Source: Nonomuraea sp. SYSU D8015 (GTDB lineage: Bacteria; Actinomycetota; Actinomycetes; Streptosporangiales; Streptosporangiaceae). Taken from it: a stretch of 64,000 bases of DNA. This document shows, in pieces, positions 8,021 to 16,285 of the stretch (positions are counted from its first letter, which is position 1; every line of letters starts with the position of its first letter). Location of the stretch: contig NZ_VJYI01000008.1 of NCBI RefSeq assembly GCF_008065375.1, positions 248,001 to 312,000 on the forward strand, in the 5' to 3' direction. The notes under the pieces were generated by a model. It was not told the DNA's origin. It saw only the letters and a list, made by a program, of their open reading frames with translations, and did not search any database. Made by a program: the position numbers and the translations under genes.

Positions 8021-9423
8021 AGCCCACAGGTCTGCGCGCGCGTCTGGTGATCACCTTCACGCTCGTGGCCGTCACGGCCTCGATGCTGGTCGCCACAATA
8101 GGGTTCGAGCTGGCCAAGACGGCGCTGGTGAACAGGACCGAGACCACGTCGCTCGACCTGGTGACCCGCGAGCTGAGCGGCATCGACTTCCCCGTCGGCA
8201 AGCTGCGGCCGGGTGAGGCCGAGCCGCGGCCCAAGGATCTGGACCGCCTGGCCCAGGCGCTGAGCGCGCCCGGCCGCGGGGTCATCGTCGAGTACGGCGA
8301 CCTGGTCTCCATGAACGGCCCCATGACGATGAGCGACGTGCCCAACGAGCTCTACGGCCGGGCCAAGCAGAGCGTCGTCACCCAGCGCCGTGTGATCCGC
8401 AACGAGCTGTGGTTCATCGTCGGCGCCGAGGTCTATCGGGACGCGGCCGGCAAGCCCGAGACCACGGGGCTGCGGGCCTTCGTCTTCTTCCCCATGCGTG
8501 CCGACGTGAGCGAGTTGAACGCGCTGCGGGCCCGGCTCTTCCAGGGCGGCATCGCCATCGTGGCGATCGCCCTGGTGGTGGCGCTGCTGTCGGCCCGCCA
8601 GGTGCTGCTGCCCATACGGCGGCTGAGCGCGGCCGCGCAGGCGCTCGGCGAGGGCAAGCTGGACACGCGGCTGCCCGTCCACGGGCAGGACGAGCTGGCG
8701 GGGCTCACGGCCAGGTTCAACGACGCCGCGGCCGCGCTGGAGCTGAGCGTGTCCGAGCTGCGCTCGCTGGAGGCCATGTCACGCAGGTTCGTGGCGGACG
8801 TCTCCCACGAGCTGCGCACGCCGCTGACCGCCATGACGGCCGTGGCCGACGTGCTCTCGGAGGAGGCCAACCGGCTGCCCGAGGCCCCGGCGGAGGCCGT
8901 GCGGCTGGTGCTCAGCGAGGTGGAGCGCCTACGCGAGCTGGTCGAGCACCTCATCGAGATCAGCCGCTTCGACGCGGGCACGGCCACGCTCAACCTGGAG
9001 CCCGTCAACGTGGCCGACGCCATCGCGGACTGCCTCGAGACCCGCGGCTGGACCGACCAGGTCAAGGTCAACGCCTCCCAGGGCCTGACGGCCAACCTCG
9101 ACCCGAGGAGGTTCGACGTCATCGTGGCCAACCTCGTCGGCAACGCGCTCAAACACGGCCTGCCCCCGGTGGTGGTCAAAGCGAGGAGCACGGAGAACGG
9201 CCTGGAGGTGAAGGTGCGAGACCACGGCAAGGGCATCCCGCGAGAGGCGCTGCCCCACGTCTTCGACCGCTTCTTCAAGGCGGGCGCGGGCCGGTCCCGC
9301 AGCCAGGGCAGCGGCCTGGGCCTGTCCATCGCCAGGGCCAACGTGCACCTGCACGGCGGCACGATCTCGGTGCGCGCCCAGGACCCCGGCACCCTCTTCA
9401 CGGTCTGGCTCCCACACTCATGA
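8017..9423 (+). CDS. afsQ2: Sensor histidine kinase, AfsQ2-like
   Basis: A 468-residue membrane kinase and the partner of the preceding regulator. Transmembrane helix 1 (about 10-30) and helix 2 (about 177-197) enclose a 145-residue extracytoplasmic sensor. HAMP follows, then HisKA with FVADVSHELRTPL (His264) and an HATPase domain with N box GNALKHG and G boxes GKGIP and GSGLGLSIA. Start GTG overlaps the regulator stop, and its stop overlaps the lipoprotein start, so the three are coupled. The signal sensed is unknown. Confidence 0.85.
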   Translation: MKPTGLRARLVITFTLVAVTASMLVATIGFELAKTALVNRTETTSLDLVTRELSGIDFPVGKLRPGEAEPRPKDLDRLAQALSAPGRGVIVEYGDLVSMNGPMTMSDVPNELYGRAKQSVVTQRRVIRNELWFIVGAEVYRDAAGKPETTGLRAFVFFPMRADVSELNALRARLFQGGIAIVAIALVVALLSARQVLLPIRRLSAAAQALGEGKLDTRLPVHGQDELAGLTARFNDAAAALELSVSELRSLEAMSRRFVADVSHELRTPLTAMTAVADVLSEEANRLPEAPAEAVRLVLSEVERLRELVEHLIEISRFDAGTATLNLEPVNVADAIADCLETRGWTDQVKVNASQGLTANLDPRRFDVIVANLVGNALKHGLPPVVVKARSTENGLEVKVRDHGKGIPREALPHVFDRFFKAGAGRSRSQGSGLGLSIARANVHLHGGTISVRAQDPGTLFTVWLPHS

Positions 9424-10037
9424 GAGTCACTGTGTTCATGGCCTCACTCCGTGAGGCGGGCTCGCTCGCCATATGCCGCCGCCTTCCCCCGTCGCTCCTT
9501 CGTCGCTCCTCCTCCAGGCGACGGCGCTCCCTCGCCGCACTCACCGTCGCGCTCCTGGCCGTGGCGGCCTGCGGCATCTCGCCCACCGACGTCCGGGACC
9601 GGGAGAACGCGCCCACCGCCAGGATCCCGCCCCCGTCCAAGACGATCTACCTGCTCAGGGACGGCAAACTCACGCTGGAGGCGGCCGACGTCGAGGACGA
9701 CACCGTGGAGAGCCTGCTCGGCGCGCTCTTCGCCGCCTCCACGCAGGCGCTCGACGGCCGCGACACGGCGCTGCGCGGGTTCACGTACCTGCGGATCAAG
9801 GATTCGCTCAACCCCGTGCAGCGTGACGAGGTCCGGCTTCCGCGTACCTCGACGCTGACGGTCTACATCAGCGGCGAGGGCACGCTGAGCGATCTCGGAA
9901 AGGCGCAGATCGTCTGCACGGCCCAGCAGGACGCGGCGTACGTTCAGGTGAAGATCGTCCGTGACAATCAGAACCGCCCCTCGAAGGACGAGGGGCGGTA
10001 TACCTGCGGTGACTTCCTTCGACTGATCACACAGTGA
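9420..10037 (+). CDS. GerMN-domain lipoprotein of the afsQ operon
   Basis: A 205-residue exported lipoprotein. An Arg-rich N-terminus leads to a hydrophobic stretch and a lipobox, LLAVAAC, with Cys51 as the lipidated residue. The rest resembles a GerMN (spore germination/sporulation) domain, including a near-C-terminal KAQIVCTA strand. A lipoprotein gene also follows afsQ2 in Streptomyces, so it may act as an accessory sensor that modulates the kinase at the membrane, as CseA does for CseC. ATG 9420 overlaps the kinase stop; ATG 9438 is an alternative. The 3' end overlaps phoH by 11 bp and contains an inverted repeat. Confidence 0.75.
   Translation: MRVTVFMASLREAGSLAICRRLPPSLLRRSSSRRRRSLAALTVALLAVAACGISPTDVRDRENAPTARIPPPSKTIYLLRDGKLTLEAADVEDDTVESLLGALFAASTQALDGRDTALRGFTYLRIKDSLNPVQRDEVRLPRTSTLTVYISGEGTLSDLGKAQIVCTAQQDAAYVQVKIVRDNQNRPSKDEGRYTCGDFLRLITQ
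9973..9999 (-). terminator. GC hairpin, likely phoH terminator inside the lipoprotein gene
   Basis: Perfect 11-bp arms, ACCGCCCCTCG and CGAGGGGCGGT, flank a 5-nt loop. It lies 28 bp past the phoH stop on the minus strand and is followed there by TTCTGATTGT, a weak U-rich tail. The same bases encode the last residues of the lipoprotein on the plus strand. Confidence 0.6.
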
Positions 10038-11346
10038 TGTCCTCGAGCATCTCCGTCACCAGCGCGGCGATCGGAGAGCGCTCGGACCTCGTCAGCGTGA
10101 CGTGCGCGAACAGCGGGTGGCCCTTGAGCTTCTCCACCACCGCGACCACGCCGTCATGCCTGCCGACCCGCAGATTGTCGCGCTGGGCGATGTCGTGGGT
10201 GAGCACGACCCGCGAGTTGGCGCCGATCCGGCTCAGCACGGTGAGGAGCACCCCGCGTTCGAGCGACTGGGCCTCGTCCACGATCACGAACGCGTCGTGC
10301 AGCGAGCGGCCGCGGATGTGCGTCAGCGGGAGCACCTCCAGCATGCCCCTGTCGAGCACCTCCTCGATCACCTCGGGAGTGGTGACCGCGCCGAGCGTGT
10401 CGTAGACCGCCTGCGCCCACGGGCCCATCTTCTCGCCCTCGGTGCCCGGCAGGTAGCCGAGCTCCTGGCCGCCCACGGCGTAGAGCGGACGGAAGACGAC
10501 CACCTTGCGGTGCTGGCGGCGCTCCAGGACCGCCTCCAGGCCCGCGCAGAGCGCCAGCGCCGACTTGCCCGTGCCGGCCCGGCCGCCGAGCGAGACGATG
10601 CCGATCTCCGGGTCCATCAGCAGGTCGAGCGCGATGCGCTGCTCGGCGGAGCGGCCGTGCAGGCCGAACACCTCGCGGTCGCCGCGCACCAGGCGCACCG
10701 ACTTGTCGGGGAGCACCCGGCCGAGCGCCGAGCCCTTGGCCGACAGCAGCCGCAGCCCGGTGTGCGTGGGCAGATCTCTGGCCTCCTCCAGGTCCGCCGT
10801 GCCGTGCTCGAAGAGCCCCTCGATGTCGTCGGTCGTCACCTGGACCTCGGCCATCCCGGTCCAGCCCGACTCGTGCACCAGCTCGGCCCGGTATTCCTCG
10901 GCCGCCAGGCCGATCGAGGCCGCCTTGACCCGCATGGGCAGGTCTTTGGACACGAGGACGACGTCGCAACCCTCCGCGGCGAGCGAGCGCGCCACGGTCA
11001 GGATGCGCGTGTCGTTGTCGCCCAGACGGAAGCCCACGGGCAGGATGGACGGATCGCTGTGATTGAGCTCAACCCTGATCGTGCCGTCCCCCGTCGGCAT
11101 CGGCTCGTCGAGCCTGCCGTACTGGATCCGCAGGTCGTCGAGGTAGCGGAGAGCCTTCCTCGCGAAGTAGCCGAGTTCGGGATGGTGCCGCTTGCCTTCC
11201 AGCTCCGTGATCACCACGATCGGGAGGACCACGTCGTGCTCGGCGAAGCGGGTCATCGCCGCCGGGTCGGCCAGCAGAACCGAGGTGTCCAGCACATAGG
11301 TGCGCTTGGCCGGCTTGGTCGTAGGGTTGCTCGAGGACACTGCCAC
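10027..11346 (-). CDS. phoH2: PIN-domain/PhoH ATPase (PhoH2-type)
   Basis: A 439-residue fusion of a PIN nuclease domain and a PhoH ATPase. The PIN part (about 15-150) starts TYVLDTSVLLADP with the first acidic ligand Asp20 and has ITELEGKR and GDNDTRIL. The ATPase part has Walker A GGRAGTGKS (254-262) and Walker B VIVDEAQS. Mycobacterial PhoH2 is described as an ATP-dependent RNA helicase and RNase. No VapB-like antitoxin gene precedes it. It is convergent with the afsQ operon and followed by a GC hairpin. In M. tuberculosis phoH2 (Rv1095) lies in the same general gene neighbourhood. Confidence 0.9.
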   Translation of the reverse strand: MAVSSSNPTTKPAKRTYVLDTSVLLADPAAMTRFAEHDVVLPIVVITELEGKRHHPELGYFARKALRYLDDLRIQYGRLDEPMPTGDGTIRVELNHSDPSILPVGFRLGDNDTRILTVARSLAAEGCDVVLVSKDLPMRVKAASIGLAAEEYRAELVHESGWTGMAEVQVTTDDIEGLFEHGTADLEEARDLPTHTGLRLLSAKGSALGRVLPDKSVRLVRGDREVFGLHGRSAEQRIALDLLMDPEIGIVSLGGRAGTGKSALALCAGLEAVLERRQHRKVVVFRPLYAVGGQELGYLPGTEGEKMGPWAQAVYDTLGAVTTPEVIEEVLDRGMLEVLPLTHIRGRSLHDAFVIVDEAQSLERGVLLTVLSRIGANSRVVLTHDIAQRDNLRVGRHDGVVAVVEKLKGHPLFAHVTLTRSERSPIAALVTEMLEDITV

Positions 11347-11553
11347 ACGTTCTCCCCCGGGCGCCCATGCGATCGGGCACCCTGCAGACGAGGCGGGAAT
11401 CGGACCGGACCCGCGTTCCCCGACCGCGAACTGCCGTCGGTGCCGGGTTCCGGCCCCCTCGGCAAGTGTTGGTGCAAAGGCGGGCCCTCTCCGGAGTGTT
11501 CGACCTGTGGTCGGACACTTCCAACGTTACGTCCTTGATGCCCGTTTGTCGTG

Positions 11554-12315
11554 CTAAGAACCGTAACGTCGGTGTCTCGCGGCGTAGTCGCGCAGCGCCC
11601 GCAGGAAGTCGACCCTGCGGAAGTCAGGCCAGTAGGCCTCGTGGAAGTAGAACTCGGAATGAGCGCTCTGCCACAACATGAAGCCGGACAAGCGCTGCTC
11701 GCCCGAGGTCCGGATGAGGAGGTCCGGGTCGGGCTGGCCGCGAGTGTAGAGATGCTCCGCGATGTGCTCGACATCGAGTACCTCGACGAGGTCCTCGATG
11801 CTCGCCCCCTTGCTCGCGTGCTCCTGGAGCAGTGAGCGCACCGCATCGGCAATCTCACGTCTTCCTCCATACCCAACTGCAACGTTCACAATCAGGCCGG
11901 GACGGTGTGATGACGCTTCTTTTGCATTCTTCAGGACATTCGCGGTGCGATCGGGGAGCAGATCGAGCGCGCCGACGGGGCTGATCCGCCAGCCTTCGGC
12001 CACGAGCTCCTGCGTGACGTCCTCGATGATGCGCAGGAGCGGCTCCAGCTCCTCCCTCGGCCGGTTGAGGTTGTCGCTGGAGAGCATCCAGACGGTGACG
12101 ACTTCGACGCCGGTCTCCCGGCACCAGGTGAGCAGCTCGGATATCTTGTCCGCGCCCTTGCGGTGGCCGGTGGAGACGTCGCTGATGCCCATGGCGCGCG
12201 CCCAGCGGCGGTTGCCGTCGATGATGACCCCGACGTGCCGGGGGATGCTGTCCTTCGACAGCTTGGCCTCCAGCCGGCGCTCGTACAGCCGGTAGACCAG
12301 GTCGCGCAGGCCCAC
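11554..12315 (-). CDS. uppS: Cis-prenyl transferase (isoprenyl/undecaprenyl diphosphate synthase family)
   Basis: A 253-residue enzyme that adds isopentenyl units in Z configuration to an allylic diphosphate, supplying lipid carriers for wall synthesis. Conserved motifs are HVGVIIDGNRRWAR with catalytic Asp33, STGHRKGADK, FYFHEAYWPDF and the basic PDLLIRTSGEQRLSGFM. The length suits both long-chain and short-chain members. The M. tuberculosis homologue in a comparable place (Rv1086) makes a short Z,E-farnesyl product, so chain length is open. It is transcribed towards phoH with about 207 bp between them. Confidence 0.88.
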   Translation of the reverse strand: MGLRDLVYRLYERRLEAKLSKDSIPRHVGVIIDGNRRWARAMGISDVSTGHRKGADKISELLTWCRETGVEVVTVWMLSSDNLNRPREELEPLLRIIEDVTQELVAEGWRISPVGALDLLPDRTANVLKNAKEASSHRPGLIVNVAVGYGGRREIADAVRSLLQEHASKGASIEDLVEVLDVEHIAEHLYTRGQPDPDLLIRTSGEQRLSGFMLWQSAHSEFYFHEAYWPDFRRVDFLRALRDYAARHRRYGS

Positions 12316-12370
12316 GGAGTGTCCTCCCCAGCGGTGCTGTGCCTTCGGTCAATGACCCAACACGCAATTA

Positions 12371-12931
12371 TCACCGCCTTTCGCCCGTGCCTGCTCCCTC
12401 TATCGGATTCCTCACCAGATCTCTGCCCTGCAGACACCCTTCGGCCTCCTCGACGAGGCCCCGCACGAACGCCGCCAGTTCGGCGGACGTCAGCACCGCC
12501 CGCATGCCCACGCCCGTGGCGCCCCAGGCCTCCACGTAGGCCCTCCTGGTCAGCCGCCACCGGCCGCGCCCGCCGCGCCGCCCGGGCTCCCAGAGCGGGA
12601 TCGTCCTGAGCCTGCAGCACAGTTCGCCCCCGCCCACCAGGCCGGACCTGCTGCGATAGCGGAAGGAGAACAGCTCGTCGTCCGGCTCCTCGCCGGGGAA
12701 CCTGTCGTCGGGGTCGGCCCATCGTCTGGCCGCTCCACAGCCGCGGCGGGCCTCGTCGACGCCGTCCGCCAGGCGGGCGAGCAGCCAGCCGCATCGCTCG
12801 CCCACGATGCCGTACGGGGTGCCGTCACGACGCAGCTCCAGGGTGACCTCGTACGGCGTGCCCACGCTGTCCCGGCACGCGACGGGCGTGACGGTGAGAT
12901 AGGATCCATCGACGCAGCGCAGTCCCCCCAT
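12371..12931 (-). CDS. Hypothetical protein, Cys-containing
   Basis: I do not recognise this 186-residue protein. It has no signal peptide or membrane helix. It is Arg/Gly-rich with several cysteines (VACRDS, GERCGW, RRGCGA, ELCCRL, EGCLQ). GGAGGGGAA lies just before ATG 12931 and supports the start. It follows the DUF692 cluster on the same strand after a 64-bp gap, so it may be the last gene of that operon or independent. Confidence 0.5.
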   Translation of the reverse strand: MGGLRCVDGSYLTVTPVACRDSVGTPYEVTLELRRDGTPYGIVGERCGWLLARLADGVDEARRGCGAARRWADPDDRFPGEEPDDELFSFRYRSRSGLVGGGELCCRLRTIPLWEPGRRGGRGRWRLTRRAYVEAWGATGVGMRAVLTSAELAAFVRGLVEEAEGCLQGRDLVRNPIEGAGTGERR

Positions 12932-12995
12932 TTCCCCTCCGTTTCCCGGCGAATGTGGACTAAACCCGCCGTCACGGGATCAGCAGGGCGCTGTA

Positions 12996-13364
12996 TTACC
13001 GCAGCAGAGACCACCAGCGCGCCTTGCGGCGGGGCGGCTCGGCGGGCATCCGGCCGCGCTCGCGCAGCCAGGCGGCGAAGTCGTCGGCGTCGGTGCGATA
13101 GTTGGACGGCGGCGCGCTGCGGGAACGCGCGTAGGCGGCGAACTCGGCGGCCAGGTCGGCCCCGGCCGCGATGGCCGCGTCGGGCCGGATCCTCGCCACG
13201 ATGCCGCGCCGCTTGGCGACCAGGCTCGCCGCCTGCGCCCGCATCCGCTCCCCGTCGAAGCCCTCAGGGAGGTCGCCCCCGGCCACGAGGGCGGCGACCA
13301 GCCGCGCCTGCGCCTCCGCCAGGCGCTGACGCGCCTCGGGCGGCTCCGGCCGCACGTCGGTCAT
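12996..13364 (-). CDS. Small protein downstream of DUF692, possible MNIO partner
   Basis: A 122-residue, mostly helical soluble protein rich in Ala and Arg. It opens with RQRLAEAQARLVAALVAGGDLPEGF and has LVAKRRGIVARIRPDA, then DADDFAAWLRERGR and a basic Trp-containing end (RWWSLLR). It contains no cysteine. Its ATG overlaps the DUF692 stop (ATGA), so the two are translationally coupled. DUF692/MNIO enzymes usually work with a partner encoded next to them (DUF2063/HvfC, MbnC, TglI types); the N-terminal half has a faintly DUF2063-like feel. Assignment as partner is inference from position, size and coupling. Confidence 0.55.
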   Translation of the reverse strand: MTDVRPEPPEARQRLAEAQARLVAALVAGGDLPEGFDGERMRAQAASLVAKRRGIVARIRPDAAIAAGADLAAEFAAYARSRSAPPSNYRTDADDFAAWLRERGRMPAEPPRRKARWWSLLR

Positions 13365-14218
13365 CGGACCTCACCCGCCAGGGACATCGCTGCCCGGATC
13401 CTGGACAGCTCGTTCGCCAGCGCCGCGTCGCTCGGGAAGTCGTCGTCCCACTCCAGCAGCACGCCCGGCGGGGTCGCGCGGGCGCACAGCTCGGTGAGGA
13501 TGTCCAGCACCGGCTGGGGCGCGGCCATGGTGTGCGTGTCGTGCCAGATGCCCGAGTGCTCGTAGCCCCCGGCGACGTGCACGTACGCGAGGTGCTCCAG
13601 CGGGAGCGCGTCGAGCGCGTCCACCGCCGACAGGCCCAGGTTGAACTGGTTGGTGTAGAGATTGGCCACGTCGATCAGCAGCCCGACGCCGGTGCTCTCC
13701 ACCAGCTCGGCGAGGAACTGGCCCTCGGTCAGCTCGTCGTCGGGCCAGCCGAAGATGGCCGCGACGTTCTCCAGCGCCAGCGGGACGGGCAGCGCGTCCT
13801 GGGCCCGGCGCACGTTCTCCGTGATCACTCGCAGTGACTCGCGGGTGCGCGGGACGGGCAGCAGGTGGCCGGCCTCCAGCCCGCCGCCGCGGACGAACGC
13901 CAGGTGCTCGCTGACCAGCGGCGCGTCCAGGGCCTCGGCGCACGCGGCCAGGTGGGCGAGCCGGGCCGGCGACGGCGGCTCGGCCCCGCCGACGCCCAGC
14001 GACACGCCGTGCGGGATCACCGGCACGTCCTTGGCCCGCAGCACGCGCAAGGACTCGGGCAGGTCGCCCGGTTTGAGGTTCTCAGCGATCACCTCGACGA
14101 AGTCGACGCCGTCCATGCGCTCGATCGTCAGGTCCAGCTCCGCCCGCCAGCCGATCCCCACGCCCAGCTCGGCCATCTCAGGCCTCCGTGCTCCCGCCAT
14201 GTCCCCGCTCCCCGTCAT
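13361..14218 (-). CDS. DUF692 family protein (MNIO, multinuclear non-heme iron oxidase)
   Basis: A 285-residue TIM-barrel enzyme of the DUF692/MNIO family, whose known members (MbnB, TglH, ChrH, bufferin enzymes) oxidatively modify cysteines of peptides using two or three irons. Family signatures are intact: FVEVIAEN, VIPHGVSLGVGG with His70, SEHLAF (Glu104, His105), LALENVAA (Glu150), LLIDVANLY (Asp183, Asn186), YVHVAGG (His214), WHDTHT (Asp227, His229) and LLEWDDD. ATG 14218 has GGAG 4 nt upstream; ATG 14176 (MAELGVGIGW) has a better-spaced GGAGG and may be the real start. It sits directly downstream of two proteins with Cys-rich tails, the obvious candidate substrates. Confidence 0.88.
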   Translation of the reverse strand: MTGSGDMAGARRPEMAELGVGIGWRAELDLTIERMDGVDFVEVIAENLKPGDLPESLRVLRAKDVPVIPHGVSLGVGGAEPPSPARLAHLAACAEALDAPLVSEHLAFVRGGGLEAGHLLPVPRTRESLRVITENVRRAQDALPVPLALENVAAIFGWPDDELTEGQFLAELVESTGVGLLIDVANLYTNQFNLGLSAVDALDALPLEHLAYVHVAGGYEHSGIWHDTHTMAAPQPVLDILTELCARATPPGVLLEWDDDFPSDAALANELSRIRAAMSLAGEVR

Positions 14219-14266
14219 CTCGCTCCTGTGGTCCTTCTCTTGATCAGGTGTTCCGGCGCCGGCGGG

Positions 14267-15172
14267 TCAGCCCCCGCCCCCGCAACCGCCGCCGCAGCCT
14301 CCCCCGCCGCAGCCCGGCGAGCCGTCGCCGGTCGACTTGGCGGGTGGCGCGCCGCCGCCTCCGCCGCAGGAGGACGCGCCGCCCACGTACGCGCCCCCGC
14401 CCCGGCGGCGGCCGTGGCTCTCGGTGAGCTCCATCTGGAGGTCGGGATCCCGCAGCTCGCCGAGGCCGTAAAGCGCGACGGCGACGGGACCTTCGGCGGC
14501 GCCCAAGGGGTTGTCCCGTCTGGCCGCCTCGATGGTCTCCCGGCCTGACGGCGTCAGCCTCACCATCGCGGCGTTCCGGTGCCGGATGATCGCGACCAGC
14601 CCGCCGAGTCCCGTGAGCGCCAGCACGACCAGCGCGAGTGACGGCAGCAGGGTCACGTTCAGGACCAGCATCGTCACCGCCGCGAGGACGCCACAGGCGA
14701 ACGCGGCCACCGACAGCGCCCGCAGCAGACCGCTCAGCCTGCCGGCCCTGGTGAAGGCGTCGTCCGGGTGGAGCAGCCCCAGCTCGGTGAGGCGTCGCTT
14801 GAGCGCGTCCATGGCCAGGGTCCGTGTGGTCTCGATCCTGAGCGCGACCGCGGGAAGCCCCGAACGGGAGGCGATGACGCCGAGCACCGCCTCCTCCAGG
14901 GGGTCGTGCGAGACGGCGCCCGCATGCACCTGATGCACCCGGCCCCCGCGGGACACGCGCAGATGCCCGGACTCCGCCAGCAGCGCGATCGCCGTGCCGG
15001 CGGCCCGGTCCGGGCCTCCCGCCAGGTAGGCGAGCTCGTAGTGGCCGAGCGCGCGGGGGCGGGAGGCCGGGGCGGCCGCGCGGAGGGCGGCGTGCTCGTG
15101 TTTGATCGCGGAGGCGGCGGCGTAGGAGAGCGCCGCCAGCGCCACCGAGACGATCAGCAGGATCAGCTCCAT
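14267..15172 (-). CDS. TIGR04222-type membrane protein with Cys/Gly C-terminal tail (A)
   Basis: A 301-residue protein. It has one N-terminal membrane helix, a winged-helix-like module (GHYELAYLAGGPDRAAGTA), a two-helix membrane hairpin around 150-195 and a second soluble module ending VALYGLGELRDPDLQMEL. A low-complexity tail follows with Cys269, Cys288, Cys293 and Cys297, ending CGGGGCGGGCGGGG. The ELAYLAGGP motif is typical of the actinobacterial TIGR04222 domain. If the N-terminus is outside, modules and tail are cytoplasmic, where a DUF692 enzyme could reach them. ATG 15172 is fixed by GGAGGGGAGG just upstream; the frame is open further upstream but that part is antisense-like composition over the neighbour's end. 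Confidence 0.8.
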   Translation of the reverse strand: MELILLIVSVALAALSYAAASAIKHEHAALRAAAPASRPRALGHYELAYLAGGPDRAAGTAIALLAESGHLRVSRGGRVHQVHAGAVSHDPLEEAVLGVIASRSGLPAVALRIETTRTLAMDALKRRLTELGLLHPDDAFTRAGRLSGLLRALSVAAFACGVLAAVTMLVLNVTLLPSLALVVLALTGLGGLVAIIRHRNAAMVRLTPSGRETIEAARRDNPLGAAEGPVAVALYGLGELRDPDLQMELTESHGRRRGGGAYVGGASSCGGGGGAPPAKSTGDGSPGCGGGGCGGGCGGGG

Positions 15173-15269
15173 CCAGGCCTCCCCTCCGCGCAGCCGACAG
15201 GCTGGGTACCCAAATGACGTATAAAGCCCGCGTAAAGGTTCCGTCTCGGCGGATAGAGTTTCGCGTCCC

Positions 15270-16271
15270 TCAGCTACTGCTGCCGCAGCTGGATCCGCCG
15301 CCACCGCCGCAGCTCGAACTCGAAGAGCTGCTGCAGCTGGAGGAGGAGCCCCCGCCGCAGCTCGACGAGCCGCTGCCGAAGTCCGAGCCGCCGTAGGAGT
15401 CACCGCCGCCGAAGTCCGAGCCGCCGTAGGACTCGCCGCCCCCGCTGTAGGTCCCGCAGGCCCCCGCGCAGTCGCCGCCGGGGTCGCCGGCTGACAACTC
15501 GTCGCAGAGCATCGGGTCGCCGACGTCGGCCAGGCCGTACAGCGCGACCGGCACCCCGACCGCCATGGACAGGGAGCTCTGGTTGCGCACGCCTCGCGGG
15601 TGGTACAGGCGGGCCGACCGGAGCACCTCACGTCCCTCGCGTGTGACGACGTTCCGGAGGAGCCTGCCGTGCTTGGCGTAGCCGGCGAAGGCGGAGATGA
15701 CGGCGACCAGGCCGAAGACCATCGCGCCCACCCACCCGAGGGCGATGTTCGCCTCGCCGATGACGACCAGTGCCACCAGCAGGACGAGGAAGCCCACGGC
15801 CAGGATCCCGGCGACCTGCAGCAGCTCTCTGCGCTTCCACGCCGCGGCGAACGCGTGCTGTCGCATGATCAGCCCGCGTCCTTCGAGCCCGCTCGCGAGG
15901 TCGGTCAGCGCGGGATGCGTCTGGAGCGCCCGCCGCAGCTCGGCGGCCCGGTAGCCCCCCGGCCGCGCCGCCAGCGCGGTGAGCACGGCCCGCTCGATCG
16001 GCACCGGCGAGGGCGGCGCGCCGTGGACCGGCGTGACATGGGAACCCCTCGACACACGGATGGCGCCGGCCGTCGCGAGGACGGCCAGCGCCGTGTTGAT
16101 GGTCCTACGAGGACCGCCGGACAAATACGCCAGCTCGTACGAGTCCAGCCGGTGCGGCACGCCGCTCGGCGGTACCTCACTGACCTTCCTGCGCGCCTTG
16201 CCGACCGACTGCTCGATCATGCTGACGAGAAACAGCATGCCCATCCCAGCCAAAAGCAGGATGAAATCCAC
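15270..16271 (-). CDS. TIGR04222-type membrane protein with Ser/Gly/Cys C-terminal tail (B)
   Basis: A 333-residue paralogue of the next gene, with the same order: N-terminal helix (FILLLAGMGMLFLVSMI), module with YELAYLSGGPRRT, membrane hairpin (about 150-200) and a second module ending VALYGLADVGDPMLCDEL. The tail carries Cys268, Cys272, a GGSDFGGGDS-type direct repeat, and then Cys305, Cys313, Cys321 and Cys329 spaced exactly eight residues apart in Ser/Gly. GTG 16271 follows AGGGGG. It is first of four or five genes in one direction with the DUF692 gene and may be a membrane-anchored modification substrate. Confidence 0.8.
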   Translation of the reverse strand: MDFILLLAGMGMLFLVSMIEQSVGKARRKVSEVPPSGVPHRLDSYELAYLSGGPRRTINTALAVLATAGAIRVSRGSHVTPVHGAPPSPVPIERAVLTALAARPGGYRAAELRRALQTHPALTDLASGLEGRGLIMRQHAFAAAWKRRELLQVAGILAVGFLVLLVALVVIGEANIALGWVGAMVFGLVAVISAFAGYAKHGRLLRNVVTREGREVLRSARLYHPRGVRNQSSLSMAVGVPVALYGLADVGDPMLCDELSAGDPGGDCAGACGTYSGGGESYGGSDFGGGDSYGGSDFGSGSSSCGGGSSSSCSSSSSSSCGGGGGSSCGSSS

Positions 16272-16285
16272 GAAACCCCCTTCGT

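Noticed and set aside
15173..15631. 153 extra residues upstream of membrane protein A
   Set aside because: The frame covers the end of protein B in another register and is Arg/Ala/Pro-rich; a strong ribosome site fixes ATG 15172.
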